Below, piece by piece: positions 22,343 through 35,869 of a stretch of DNA of 64,000 nt (position 1 is its first letter; every line of letters starts with the position of its first letter). The notes under the pieces were generated by a model. It searched no databases. It was not told the DNA's origin and saw only the letters and a list, made by a program, of their open reading frames with translations. The position numbers and the translations under genes were made by a program. This DNA is from Micropterix aruncella (Eukaryota > Arthropoda > Insecta > Lepidoptera > Micropterigidae). Location: NCBI GenBank assembly GCA_944548615.1, contig OX155971.1, positions 24,262,782 through 24,326,781 on the forward strand. The letters are read 5' to 3'.

Positions 22343-22418
22343 ATGCGCCATCTAGCGGTAGGTAAAATATCGCTAATATTGTTTATTATTGATATTTACC
22401 TACCGCTAGATGGCGCAT
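22343..22418. repeat. 29-bp inverted repeat carrying GCGCCATCTAGCGG twice
   Basis: The arms 22343-22371 and 22391-22418 are inverse copies with one extra A in the left arm and a 19-bp loop. The core TAGATGGCGC resembles the insect CTCF binding core. Binding is not shown. Confidence 0.7.
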
Positions 22419-22419
22419 A

Positions 22420-23510
22420 CCGAGATAAGGCAACGCGCTTAAACGCTTGTCAAACTTTTATTTAACAGACAAGTTTTGAAAATTTTAAAATAAACAAAAA
22501 ATAATTAAAAAAAAACTCCCTTTTATAATCAAAAGTTGCTAACCTGCTCTTACTGATTTACTCCCTTGATTGCCGGTTAATTAAAACTCATCTTGTAAGT
22601 TTACATAATATGCATAAACTCTGGGCTCTATTCATAGCGATAGTACAACCATCGTCGAATGCAACGCGAACCGGCAATAAAAACCGACAACACTCATCAT
22701 TATCCTTGTCGTAAAAAACTGTAATTTCCTCCAAGTTGAAACATTGCATGACGAGCGGAAATAAACTCATTCTATCTGTGTCAAGGAGTCAAGAGCACAC
22801 CGCGCGCCGGAGCAATTTCAATGTTAGACAAAGTAACAACAACTTTTCGCTTCCTTTTTCAACCTGGGAAGGTCACTGAAGTTTTTATTGCCGTAAATGT
22901 TTGGCTTTTCGGTATGAGTTACAAAAGGATCAATATTTTTTTATTAAAGAATTTTGAAGTTTAAAAGATTTAAAACAAGGATTCACGTGGAAGCGACCAC
23001 ACTGACCACTATAATAATTCTTTATTGTGAACTGTAAGTAGGTCGTACAAAATGGATAGGACTATTATATGTACTATACAGTTTACCAATCAGGCGTAAA
23101 ATATCTATTTTTCTATAATTAAATATATTCACTTCGCAGTTGAAGGAAAACAAATCCGAAAATATTACGTTGTAGACATAGGTATTAACAAAATAATAAT
23201 TAGAACTAGAAATTTAGTAAATTTCCATTACTATAATATAATAAATCAAATATCAGTTTGTTTTTAAATTAAAATGTCAATCTGGAATTATTAGGCTGTA
23301 TACGGTTTGTCATATTTAGAGCTAGAATTAAATATAAATGTTCAAAGTTTAAAATGTTGAAGAACTACAATAAAAATATGTTATATTATTTATTTGTCAT
23401 TATCGTAAAGTTATTATACTAGTCATTCACGCTGTAATAGCATTTATTTATAGAACCTGTACCTCGAAATACATAAAAAATATGTCTCAGCCTATCCAAT
23501 TAAAAAAATG
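22420..23510. other. No gene seen
   Basis: AT-rich. A 60-residue minus-strand frame at 22588-22770 has no recognisable features. Confidence 0.5.
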
Positions 23511-23513
23511 TTA

Positions 23514-23822
23514 GGGGCTGTCTAGATCATCAAGCATCGCGTCAAGCATCGCATCGCGGGCTGGGAGGGAATCGTAAACCGCAGGATATATGCAAATATA
23601 TTTTTTAATATTTACCAAAAATGCCTAACTTTGTAGTTGTATACCAGGGAGTCAGGTTAATTAGACGTAATTGATTGATCAATGACGTGATTCCCTGATC
23701 AATGACTACAAAATTAGAAATTTTTGGTAAATATAAAAAAAAAATATTACCTATTTCCTGCGGTTTATGATTCCTCACCAGCCCGCTACGCGATGCTTGA
23801 CAAACATGCTTGAGAGAGCCCA
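23514..23822. mobile_element. Palindromic MITE copy 2, complete
   Basis: A 309-bp near-palindrome flanked by TTA on both sides (23511-23513 and 23823-23825). The left end GGGGCTGTCTAGATCATCAA and the inverted right end TGGGCTCTCTCAAGCATG are similar. Both arms include ATCGTAAACCGCAGGA-type sequence and the central GACGTAATTGATTGAT. The TTA duplication and GGG ends fit a PIF/Harbinger MITE. It is the uninterrupted relative of 161-767. Confidence 0.75.
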
Positions 23823-24327
23823 TTACACACATATAAAAATACAACCAAAAAATTCTTCGATAATTTCACAAATTATCAAAGAGTATGGATATGTATACAT
23901 ACATGTATTGTAATAATGTGAAATTTAAGTATATACACATACATATGTACGACTTTTCGACCCTCGTCTCGCAGATCATAAAAATTAACACTCGCCTTTA
24001 CTATGGTCGAACATGCAATTGAGTACGAAGAACATCGACAAAAGAAATGAGACGCGCAAAACAAAAGGAAAACACAGTAAAACAGGATCCTGTATCGTCA
24101 TCATTGTCACGCACGTCGCCGCACGTGGCCGTACACTTTTCTACCAAGCCCCAACCACCGGCGCTAAAGCTTTACTGTCTTTTCACACGAGCACAATAAA
24201 ATCATCCGGCGTCAAGCATCCTGTGTCGTATTCAAGGAGCGTTCACACGGGCTTCCGACAACCGGACACTCACCGGACGAAGCTGCCGTTAAATGTTTTA
24301 GAAAATGTTTAGAATTTTTTGTTGCGA

Positions 24328-24420
24328 AATCGAAGACTATAGCAGTTGTAAGGCATTATAAATGAAACAAAAATGGATTTTACCGCGTGAAATTTGAAGT
24401 GCTCCACATTTTGGCGATAT
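24328..24420 (+). mobile_element. PLE-1 terminal segment, solo
   Basis: Matches 14043-14150: AAATCGAAGACTATAGCAGT, then TTACCGCGTGAAATTTG. It is followed by TTTTGGCGATATGTCGCCAA, a small hairpin not shared with the 14-kb copy. No coding sequence. Confidence 0.65.
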
Positions 24421-24489
24421 GTCGCCAATACTTTTAACCGTATGTACGTGACAATATATACATACATACTTCAATAATAAAGGTGATCA

Positions 24490-24592
24490 CTTTGGAGTTA
24501 TCAACTTCTACGGGTGAACCTCCACCCCAGGAAGGTACAACGGCCTGGTGGCATAGTGGCTGTGTCACCTGATCCTACATAGTAAGGTTCTT
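24490..24592. repeat. End of the GC-rich repeat joined to a SINE tRNA-like head
   Basis: 24490-24538 is the inverse of the right end of the repeat at 57953-59595 (CCTCAGGAAG / GGGTGAACC core). 24541-24592 matches the tRNA-like head of the SINE at 52006-52080 (GGTGGCATAGTGGCTGTGTC, CCTGATCCTACATAGTAAGG). The SINE body is missing. Confidence 0.5.
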
Positions 24593-24599
24593 ATATTTA

Positions 24600-25010
24600 C
24601 ATTACATTTTCATCATGTCCGATTGACTGATAAAAACCGCTCTTGGACGTGTCAAAATAATTTTGTTAGGTAGCGAGTCTAATTACTACTAGTCAAGATT
24701 ATTAACTACTAGATTATCAAACTATAAATATAAATAATCAAAATAGAAGGCTAATATTTGAAATAGTCAATAATTAGAAAAGATATTAAGTAATATTATT
24801 CATCGTGATATTCAAATTGTCAGTAAAATTTAAAATTATCAAATTAAAGCTACGCCATAAAGTACAAATATAAGACCAAATAAAATAACCAGAAATTGAG
24901 GCTCTACTTTCCTAAGTCATTTAAATGGACACAATATTTGAAAACTCATGGCTCTCAAATTCGGCCAGATCATAGAAAGGGTAGCCTACCAGTATCTCCA
25001 TGATGTTTTT
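24600..25010. other. No gene seen
   Basis: AT-rich sequence without a recognisable feature. Confidence 0.5.
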
Positions 25011-25012
25011 TT

Positions 25013-25440
25013 TTATTTTACGTCTTTCAGCTGTTTAATCGTGGTAGGGAGTAGATTATAGAATTTAATGCTAATATAAGTAGCTTTTTTGTAATTTTGC
25101 CAGTTGTATTCAGGGTACGCATAAAAAGAGCTACCGCGGGTATGGTGCGAGTGAATGTCCGCATTAATTGCAGTTTCTGCGAGGTGCTGTGTAGCGTACA
25201 TTAAACACTGGTATATGAACGCCGAATACATAGTCATTATCCTTGCCTTACCTAAATAGTTTTTGAATAAGGTCCGGGTCGTTACCTGATACATGCTGCG
25301 CAGTGCTCTCTTTTGCAAAAGACAGATTCTTTTACGGGCTGCGGGATTTCCTCAAAATAGTAGTCCATAAATGATTCATGTTTTAAAATATACAAAGTAT
25401 ACTGATTTGGCTGCCGCAAAACTACAAAGACTTCAGATTT
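25013..25440 (-). pseudogene. LINE reverse transcriptase C-terminal fragment
   Basis: The frame 25318-25013 encodes MQKRALRSMYQV, then LGKARIMTMYSAFIYQCLMY and FYNLLPTTIKQLKDVK. The order (QKRALR, I-T-x-x-Y, LMY, LP-x-x-I) is that of the C-terminal region of jockey/BS-type ORF2. It is 5'-truncated and continues as degenerate sequence towards 25440. Confidence 0.65.
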
Positions 25441-25444
25441 TTAA

Positions 25445-26575
25445 AAAGAAGATATAGAGCTACGTAACTTACTAGCTAATTGATGGATTTGCGCCTTGCA
25501 GTCATATAACAGTATTTATGGAACGTGCAGGGCTTATGGAACGTGTGGAACGTTGAATGGTGTGGATCGTACTGCGCTCTGTAGGAAGACATTTGGGTTA
25601 ATTTCAAATGATGAAGTGAATGGCGCACTGCGCTGAGCGAATTACGTCGTACACAACGCTAAAGACGCGCTGCAAGGAACGACCCAAGGTAATGAGCAGG
25701 CCATAATGGCCCAAGACGCACGGAACTGTTAGCTGCCGCTACACAGTACAACTTTGGATGCTTTCCGGCAGCTCATCTGGGTTCTATACGGTGATAGAGG
25801 CGCGTGTGAACGGCGCTTTATGCTTACAGCCTAACCCGGAGCGACTCTGAAAGTTGGTCGGAAATTTCGCCGGTTTTACTGTTTCGCGTTTAGGCTCACC
25901 GCTTATGGCCGCTTCTCACGACAGCTGCGAAAATTGTCTCGCGTAACTGCCGCCCTCAAGGGTATGATGAAGCAAGCTATAATACAGTTTCTCTACTCCG
26001 CCGCCGCTCTTCCGTCGACCAATTTAATACCCAAAGCACGCGAACAAAATTAAAAGCAAATTCTTAGAATTCCCAAGAACCTACACAAACACTTAAAACT
26101 GACTAGTTAAAAAAAACATTTTCCCTTTAAGTTTAGCCACTGTAAGGGAGAGTTTAGTGAAATCATACCTTGCTCAAATGTCAAGGCTTAATCAAAGTAT
26201 AGAACATGTACGATGATTGAATAAATTAACATAAGTACCGTGGAATGGGTGGAGATTGACCAATCAATGAATCAACATCGAATCAAAACAAGTACTATGG
26301 AATGGGTAAAGGAATATTAAAGGATATGTAAAATATTTGCCTCCAATTTGCCCCTGCCGGTTTCCACATGTACTTTTCCTTTTTTCGTTTTTAAACTTCT
26401 GCATGGTTTTAGCTTATCCTCAAAGTAATTATAAAGCCTAGGAGGTACATGGCTGAAGTTCATTTGCGCAAATTTAGTTCTGTTTTTTTATAACTTGCTG
26501 ACCCACAACCTCTCGTTAGAATTGTGTGATCACTGATGTTATGTGAGTGCGGATTGTTGAGATAGTAAAGAAGGG
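25445..26575. other. No gene seen; CpG-containing repeats
   Basis: The part 25500-26050 is richer in GC than its surroundings, with no clear frame. Two related blocks, TACCGTGGAATGGGT (26237) and TACTATGGAATGGGTAAAGG (26292), suggest a small local duplication. Confidence 0.4.
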
Positions 26576-26800
26576 TCACTTTGCATAAATTTGCGTAATG
26601 TCCGATAGTCTAAGTTCGTTAAATAGGTCGTTTGGTGAATATATATGTAGCTTTCCAGCCATGACCATTAGAAGAGCTATCTGCGGTTTAACAAACGAAT
26701 CTAGCATTAAGCGTGTAGAGCTTCCCCATCCTAATATACCGTATGCAATCGTACTAATATCTATACATAAGAAACATAATAGAAGACACGAATACAAATT
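26576..26800 (-). pseudogene. LINE reverse transcriptase fragment
   Basis: Encodes IDISTIAYGILGWGSSTRLM and SPNDLFNELRLSDITQIYAK. This matches the conserved ISYGILxWG...LFxE...L.D..QIY block near the C-terminus of lepidopteran LINE ORF2. A similar block (WMHGVIAWGACTT) occurs in the LINE at 35 kb, from a different copy. Confidence 0.65.
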
Positions 26801-26845
26801 CTTTTTAGCTTCGAAAATTTAAAAAACAGCATTATCAACAATAAA

Positions 26846-27186
26846 ATAATATAAATAGGATAGAAAACGAATTTACCGCGTGAAATTTGTAGCACCAGAC
26901 GTTTCGGTGACGTTGCAGCCGCCGTTGTCTAGAGTAGACTGAAGAGCTGTCAATCCGTTGTTTTGCGGGTAGGCCGCATACCGCTGCCGCCACTGCGTAG
27001 GTTATAACGGTGGTGGGGGCCGGGCTCGGAGTGCGCAAACTTTGAAAATCCGTCTTGCGCACAACACTCACTGTATCCTGTCTTACGTCCTTGCGTTCGG
27101 CGTTCAGCGGCAGGAACATTTCACGCGGTAAATTCGTTTTCTATCCTATTTATAATGTCAAACAACCGCGGTAGTCTTCGATTTTA
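26846..27186 (-). mobile_element. PLE-1 3' fragment in fold-back form
   Basis: 26860-27119 carries the last residues of the PLE-1 protein (NAERKDVRQDTVSVVRKT in a degraded frame) and its 3' UTR. The terminal sequence TTTACCGCGTGAAATTTG with TAGGATAGAAAACGAA occurs at both ends in inverse orientation (26850-26892 and 27119-27184), so the fragment is bracketed by inverted PLE termini. Confidence 0.75.
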
Positions 27187-27397
27187 CATCATATAATAGT
27201 TTTATTTTGAGATGGATTTTTTCATAGTGGTTTTTATGTATAAATTCAGCCACTGTTTTGATAAATATCACCCTCGATATTGTTGGATCGAAAGATTTGA
27301 AATTAATACAAGTTTTTCGGGTGGTGTTTATCGTAGTGGTGAGTTTGAACAGGGGTAACCAGCTCTAAGTCCTCAATATCATCTAAAAATAAAATAC

Positions 27398-28010
27398 GTG
27401 TGGTACTCGGGGACTGCCGCGGTAAAGCTATTGCATAGCATTTTTAACAACTTATGCAATTATAATTATTTATTTATTTTATTTTATCTAATATCAGATA
27501 ACTGCGCGATCTATCGGAAAACGTTGAAATTATTCCGAATCATTTGCGGCTGCGGTAGCAAATGTTTCGGAATAATTTAAACGTCTTCCGATAGAGCGCC
27601 GCGCACAATTTTTTTTCTTCGATAAAGCAAAAAAAACGGATATTATTCTTTGACTATTCGAAAAAAATCGTAGATTAAAAGATAGATAATAAAATTATCT
27701 TTAAAATGGTGCAGGTTTCATAATAATACGCCTGATAGTATTTGCGTAGTAGTCGTTTTTGTTTTCGGTTAGATTTAATTTCACAAATTAATTACACTAT
27801 GTAATATAAACTAAATCTAAAATATTCAAAGCTAAGAATATTAGGAAAATGTTCTTGTTTAACATATATTTTTTTCGAATCGTAAGCAGTACTCGTTTAG
27901 ACGTAATTATCAGTTTAAAATCATTAATTTTCGTTAAGAAATTTCTTCATTCGGTCGCCGCGGTGGCCTAGGCCCGCGATAATAGCTACGCAATAGCTTA
28001 ATAATTATTG
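27398..28010. repeat. Inverted repeat plus 330-bp dispersed repeat
   Basis: 27504-27547 and 27557-27604 are imperfect inverted arms (GCGCGATCTATCGGAAAACG and its relative). Directly next to it, 27600-27930 is closely similar to 56160-56495. Shared phrases include GATATTATTCTTTGAC, TTTAAAATGGTGCAG and GAATCGTAAGCAGTACTCG. Short inverted AGCTATTGC(A/G)TAGC blocks at 27427 and 27990 may mark outer ends. Class unknown. Confidence 0.6.
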
Positions 28011-28014
28011 CATC

Positions 28015-29230
28015 TTTTAATGAAAAATTTAATTTTTCTTGACAAATTAGTACTGTAAGACACCTTTACATTTCTGAGGATGAAATTTTGAGCGATCAAT
28101 CTCTCCCGATTAAAAATTTAATTTTATAGTCTCAATAACCTGTCGCAATACAATCGTGTTTGAACTTGTTTTAAAATCAAAACGTAATCCTTGTTAATAT
28201 TGACGTACCTTAAATTCCTATATATTTTTTGTTGCTTGGAAACCATGAAAGTATAGAAAATTTATTTTTGAACAATTTTAAAATCAATTTTTAAAATGCA
28301 TTTACCAACCTACATAATATATCTAGCACCGCTAAAAGAAGCCAAATTCATATGGTTATCGCTATTACCTAAAAAAATCCTAATTCACCAGTAGAGTACT
28401 AAATAATCAAACAAATATTGGATAATTTCTCAAATTATCATACGGGAAGATATTTTAAAGAAAAAACTCAAATACAACAAATCAGTAATAATAATAATAG
28501 TCAATAGCCAATAGTTAGAAGAAAAAAAAACGCAATTGTAAAATAGTTAATAATAGAAAGAATAAGGAATAATAACAAGGAACGTTGAGTAAATTGTCAG
28601 AGGCTGACTGAGGTACGGGTTTGTGTCTACGGATATTTCTCCTTTGGCGTTAATTCATATTGTACTCTTGAACAGTAAACACGTTTATATACCCCGATAC
28701 ATTGCACTGACAATGCGCCCGTTCCAGTTCCAGTTCCAGAGTATTGCACCATGGACACAGAAATAGTAGGAGTAGAAATAAGTATTATGACAAAGAATTT
28801 TGAATAAATTGACAGAGCCTAACTAATGTGAGGACCTAATGTTTTGCAAAGCTCGTGGGGATTGGACGATGTTGATTAGGAGAGTGCACTGAGAAAAATA
28901 TAACGCTGTAATACACGGAAATACGCAAGTCTTAACAAGGATTATGTATATAACATGGAGTGTGGTTCATTCGTATTAATTAATACGACGCGTAACGGTG
29001 TTGGCGTGACGGTATTTATCATATCATGGGCATGTTGTGGAACCATTCTAGTAATTATACTGCACTACGCTGTATTGTAGCAATGATACGCACAGAATGG
29101 GAATGTATACTGCTGTAATGAAGTAACATACATATTTTAATGTACTTACATACTAATGTCTAGATCAATTAGCATTATTTGTAGATGTATCCGTACTTAC
29201 GTAGCTGCTAACAATCTAAAATGGTGTTTT
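28015..29230. other. No gene seen
   Basis: AT-rich with no convincing coding frame or RNA gene. Confidence 0.5.
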
Positions 29231-29234
29231 AACA

Positions 29235-29270
29235 TTTTAATATTGCCGTCTCTTTCCGGCAATATTAAAA
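29235..29270. repeat. Perfect 14-bp stem hairpin
   Basis: TTTTAATATTGCCG (29235-29248) and its exact inverse (29257-29270) enclose an 8-nt pyrimidine-rich loop. Possibly the tip of a MITE; function unknown. Confidence 0.7.
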
Positions 29271-30780
29271 CGACGACCCAACAAAACGTAAAGTTACTTC
29301 ATTAGGTCGCGACCTGAAGCTCAAGCTCCTAACATTACAGCATGCCATTTTATAATTAGTAAGGTCGTAAATCGGAACATGAATCATGTAGAAGCCACAG
29401 TAAACTGTTATCTTTGTAATAACCGTAAGGAACATGTTGATACATACATACAGGCTGGAGCAGAGCCAACTGACACATTTCAAGTGTTAATTTTGCGCCG
29501 CCGCGATAGCTTGGTGTGGTTAGCTGCAGGAGGAATGGTAAAGAAAGAGACGCCATTTTATTAATTGCGCCGCTGCGGTATGTCAATCGTAATGGAGTAT
29601 TGGAAACTGCAAAAACGTTATACCTGTGTTCGTAATTATTACAAAACAAATTCTTCCTATTTGTAACTGAAGTGTAGGCGTGTCTTTCTAAGACAGTTCA
29701 ATACTAGTCGACATGGTCAATCGCCGTCTTGGAATACCATATTGGCTTGGGCAAAGAAATTTGAAGTAACTGGTAGCGTGTTAGACGGGAAGCTTTTAAA
29801 CGCATCCTCGCCGTGCGGCGCGCCAGCAATCTCGCATTTTAGATAATATGCCATTTGCCAGATTTAGTTTTCAAAGAATACAATTAAAATTGTTGGTAAA
29901 TAAATGGCATACTTGGTCGTATTTATGGAAATATTTTCTTATTTTTCACCGCCTCCGTATATAATATCTGACTAGTTGAAACATATTAGTTGGTCCTATA
30001 TAATCGAGTAATGGAGTTTCAAAAAAAATCCTTGTAATTCAACAAAATAACTATTGAAATATCCTTATTTTGTATAAAACTGAAATAACGAAATGGGAAT
30101 GTAAGTACCAATCCAATATTTTTTTTAGTATAGGAGAGTATACCATAGAGGGAAGCAAGTATATGAAAATTGTCCTTTAGCGTTAATTCATACTGTACCC
30201 AGTTTATTCATATTGGCCTGTATTCCGTTTCTCGCAGACTTAAATTATGTTAGTGCCTAAGAACCTTAGTTAATTTGTTGGTATTTCGTTTCATCAAAAT
30301 TAGTAACCAAAGCGGGGTCTTCATTTTGACAGCTCGGTCACTTCGCTCGCTTGCCCGCTGTCGTCTCGTCACCGCACGCTGATTGTCGCCATGTTTTCGT
30401 TTGTTTTAAAATATACTAGGCTTTTTATCATAGGTTATATATCATAAGGCTTAAAAAAATATACAAGGCTATTTATCATAATGGGCAATAAATATTGATA
30501 CAGGATTTTTAGGGCATATATAAAGATATTATTTAACGATTACTTACGATAATCAGCGCTCATCGTCCCTTCTTAGATTTAGAAGCCAATGCTGAACAAA
30601 GATTTTCGAAATCGCGACAGAGAATCTTGGAAATCACGAGATAAACAAGATCTATGCGGTGACTGCTCGACACAGACTGCTCGATTTAGACCGTTCTTAG
30701 TTAAGACCCCGAACAAGACTTATCCGCCATGACACTTGTAGAAACGGAATACGAAAAGGAGTCTAAACGGTGCTTAACAT
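29271..30780. other. No gene seen
   Basis: Overlapping short frames on both strands at 29265-29650 show no recognisable protein. Around 30330-30390 there is a short CpG-rich patch (TCACTTCGCTCGCTTGCCCG). Confidence 0.45.
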
Positions 30781-30789
30781 TAATTTAAG

Positions 30790-31250
30790 AGCCTGATAGC
30801 CTCTACACAGAAGAGAAATGCTGACCATGTCCTATGTTTTCAATCTAATTCGTGGTAAAACTGATAACCCTAGCTTACTAGCAAAGGTGGATCTATTCAT
30901 ACCAAATAATTATCTCCGTACTCGATCGCACCATCTTTTCGCGGAGCCGTTCTCGCGCACTAACCTTACGAGGTGGAACTTGTTGGCGCGTGCTTTGCGG
31001 CGCTTAAATGAAATTCACTCGATGGCACCAGATTTCGATATTTTTACCGCCAACCCTCACTTGTTTAAATTGCAAGCTATTAATTATTTATTTTTACATG
31101 ATAGCTAGTATTATACGTATCATTCTATTTGTATAGTTATGGTAATATCTTTATTAATTTTACTTTTCAATGCATTGGTTTTACTGTTATGTTGATTAGT
31201 AATAATTGAATAAACAAAAATAAATAAATAAAAATAAATAAATACATAAG
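30790..31250 (+). pseudogene. LINE ORF2 C-terminal fragment with (AAAT)n tail
   Basis: The frame 30818-31108 encodes YVFNLIRGKTDNPSLLAKVD, RTRSHHLFAEPFSRTN and FDIFTANPHLFKLQAI before a stop. This pattern of the region after the reverse transcriptase is common to jockey/CR1-like LINEs. A ~100-bp 3' UTR follows, then AATAAATAAATAAA-type repeats (31205-31245), the expected LINE tail. It is 5'-truncated. Confidence 0.7.
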
Positions 31251-31254
31251 CACG

Positions 31255-32130
31255 CTCCTGTTATGACCCATGAAATGGAATACCAAAACGTCAGTTCTAA
31301 AATAAGCGTCATTTTAGCGCGTTTTTAAATCCCAAGTTGGGCAGATGCGAGAAACGGAATACGGGCCATTGTACCCCGATATAACACGATAAAACCCGTC
31401 TTCCTGTCATATCTAATGTGGACAGTAAACACGTTTATATATCCTGATAAATTGCACTGACAATGCTTTCGCCACGACTTCGGGCTGAGTATAAAACTTT
31501 GCTTTATAGCTTATTTGGCCAAGTTGAAAGCAATCTAAATTCATAAGACGCCTCCAGTCCTATCAAAGGATCAGAAATAAGCAGTCAGGGGCTGCCCCCT
31601 TTTTTAACCCCCCAACGCCTCCCGTCCTTCCCCGCCACCTCTCTCCTTTATCGCCTACGTATTGAGTTCTCGCTGGCGGGAATCCGATTTAGTCCGTTAT
31701 AACTCCCAGACGGGAGATTAAAATAAACACCCCTTGAAATCGTTTATGTATTGTGGTGCTCGGGGAATGACCCATAAAAGACAACGATCGAATATTATAC
31801 CTGTAAGAGCCTAGTTAACGCAAAGACTTCGATGTTAGAACTAAACGAATTGAAGATTTCGTCTGGGGCTCCTTATGGATCACACCTCGGACCCTTGCAA
31901 TTTCATTTATTTATTTTCTTTTTTATTGGAATTATCAAATTAACTATTTACAATAGGTATAATATTAAAACAAATGGCAAAAACTTTCCTCTTTCATTAA
32001 CTGGCTAGTGTTGCCCAACTGGGATATACCCGTTCCAGGGCAAGCAATTTTAATTTTTACATTTATAACGAGGGTCGTTGAACCAACCAAACACAATAAT
32101 CATAATAATAATTAAAAAAAATATATAATA
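31255..32130. other. No gene seen
   Basis: Contains a pyrimidine-rich block (about 31590-31660) and a GTGGTGCTCGGGGAATGACC phrase (31752) that resembles GTGGTACTCGGGGACTGCCG at 27399. Both may belong to one dispersed repeat. Confidence 0.4.
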
Positions 32131-32131
32131 G

Positions 32132-32390
<259 letters not shown>

Positions 32391-32454
32391 ATATATAAAA
32401 ATAATAAAGATTACAATAATTTATAGGAAATAGAAATACTAAATATATTAGAAT

Positions 32455-32560
32455 ACATATATACACACATACATACAAATAAACAAAATAAACATATACA
32501 CACATAAACATAAACACATAAACACCTATACACACATACATACATATACATTTACATTTA
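32455..32560. repeat. CA/TA-rich degenerate microsatellite
   Basis: Irregular ACATACATACA and AAACATAAACAC units. Resembles the tail downstream of the LINE at 34.8 kb. Confidence 0.7.
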
Positions 32561-32882
32561 TATTTCTTTATAGAGCTTGTTATCATAACAATTCCGTATC
32601 ACACTCCCCAGACACATTAAAAAAACTAATTAAAATATACTACAATTTACTCCCCTCTTTTTTTAATTTTCTCTTCCTTCTCATTAAGTTTTAAGTAACA
32701 TAATTATTTAAATTATTATTTTATTGTACTTTCTATTTATTTATTTTATTAATTCATTAATTACCATAATAATTAATTTATCTATAAATGCATGTTTTTT
32801 CTGCTCTCTTTACTTTTTATATACTATTTTATACTTTGGCCTAGTCACTTATTAACTTAGCAATCAATTCAAAATGAAATTT

Positions 32883-33915
<1,033 letters not shown>

Positions 33916-33919
33916 TGGT

Positions 33920-34350
33920 CACAGTAAAGATTTATACTCGCACTCCTTCTCCGTACATGGAGCCCGTCTCTGTAATGCATTACCCACACATGTAAGGACA
34001 GCAACGCGTTAGTATTGCTTTAAATGCAGGTTAAAAGAACACTTTGACATGCGCTCATATTTTTTTTCTTTTCCCATCTCCTCTTCTTTCCCTCCGTCAT
34101 TATAGGTTTATTTAGAAAAAATATATCTCTGTTTCATGTCCTGTAGATTTTAATTTTAATGCATATGATACGAGCTGCCTTTATAAGTGATTTTAATAAT
34201 AGTAACTTGTTATATTCTTATAGTTACTTGTTACATCTCTTTTTATTATTTAATTATGTATTTTTGTTATTTATTTTATATATGTATTTACTAATTCAGT
34301 TGATATAAGTTCCTTCACTTGGTAAGGTCAAAATAAACAAAATTAATACT
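33920..34350 (+). pseudogene. Decayed LINE ORF2 C-terminus
   Basis: Related at the DNA level to 21870-21990: both have GTACATGGAGCCCGTCT or GTGCATGGAGCCCGTCT, followed by AATGC(A/T)TT(A/G)CCCA. The frame is broken by stops, so only the alignment shows its origin. It ends in AT-rich 3' UTR. Confidence 0.55.
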
Positions 34351-34479
34351 GGGATATGGATAAAATCCAGAATAAAAAAAATAGTCAAAGTTACTACTCG
34401 AATAGCCTAAAATACCTACATTATAAGGTATACATACGAGAAGGTTGATCATTCAAGTGCAGATTTTCCAGGTTATATA

Positions 34480-34507
34480 ATATTTTATTTATTTATTTAT
34501 TTATTTG
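34480..34507. repeat. (TTTA)n microsatellite
   Basis: Six or more TTTA units. Confidence 0.85.
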
Positions 34508-34759
34508 TTACAACTTGGTAGAGAGTTAACAGTGAGATCGTACAGATATGATTTGTAACTATTTATATAAGCAATAAGAAAATGAACACAACCCATACGA
34601 TCATTCTAGATGAATGACCAACTAGACCGAACAGCCTGTATCTGGGCATACGAAATATATAGCCTTTGTTTTTGAGTAGTACTGACGTTTGAGTAGTACT
34701 GACTAATAGACTGCTTTCAATACTAACACTAAGATAATGGCATAAAATAGTACACATAT

Positions 34760-35742
34760 TAATACAAATATACATGATAAAAGGTTAGTTACATACATAT
34801 TATATACACATATACACATATACACATACAAACATACATACATACATATATAATAACACACACACATACATCTACATACACACATATTTTAAATTATTGT
34901 ATGAAGCAATTCTTTTTTAGTCTTTGTACGACCTACTTCGTAAAGGAGCCATTTTTTTCCTTTTATCTTAAATTGGTGTACATTTTGAACATTTTTTACT
35001 GACTCTTCTAAAGTATTCAAAATTTTGGGGCGATGAAATGCAACTGTCTTTGGGCAAAGGTTGTATGTAAGTGAGGAATTACATAGTTAGTCCCTTCAGC
35101 CATTCTAGTTGGTCTTCGCTGCTGGCTTCGGGAACGTTTCTCTAAAGTCTTATAAAAATGTATTAGGCATTGTTTCACGAACAACTGACGAATATCCAAA
35201 ACACTTGCTTCGCTGAACAGCAGGTCAGAGTCATGGCGAGGATTTTTTCTGTAAGTAATCCTCAATAATAATTTCTGGGCTTTAACCAGTGGTTCAAGTA
35301 CTTGTGTCGTACAGGCCCCCCAAGCAATGACACCGTGCATCCATAAGCTTTGGCAAAGCGCCATGTACACAATTTTTAACGTCGGTTTTGCCAGAATATT
35401 ACGTAGCTCACGAAAGACGTATACTAACTTTCGAGTGCGTGATGTAAGTTCATTTAGTTGGTTCTTCCAGGTTAACTTGGAATCAATGGTCAAACCAAGA
35501 TACCTAATCTCGCCTTCTTTATGACCGATCGGGCAGGCGCAGTTGGGTGGCTTAGGGAAGTTGCTAGAGTGAACCTTTAGTTGGAATTCGCTTGTTGTAA
35601 CGTCTGATCGCAATCCAAAATATGCATATAAGATAACAGTGAAACACATTTTTAAAAACACGCTTTTATTAAAATGCTTTGTCCCGAGCACTTTTCTATA
35701 GACTTCTTTAAGGCCAATGTTTTTTTCATATTTTATTTTCAC
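34760..35742 (-). pseudogene. LINE reverse transcriptase C-terminal region with microsatellite tail
   Basis: The minus-strand frame 35742-35017 carries IRYLGLTIDSKLTWKNQL, RKLVYVFRELRNILAKPTLK, WMHGVIAWGACTT and KNPRHDSDLLFSEASVLDIR. This is the order of the thumb and connecting region of lepidopteran LINE ORF2. A one-base shift at 35020 cuts off the natural C-terminus, which continues in the next frame as NTLEESVKNVQNVHQF...RTKTKKELLHTII to about 34897. A (TATG)n/(CA)n tail follows (34780-34880). The catalytic RT motifs are absent, so the copy is 5'-truncated, near 35600. Confidence 0.8.
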
Positions 35743-35869
35743 ATACTATGTCAAACCGTTTCTTCAGCGCACCCCAATAAATTAACGCAGCAGCTTATTT
35801 TTTCCGACTTGATTTACAAATATCGTGACTTCTTATTGAAAACCTATCACAATAAAATATAGCTTATAA

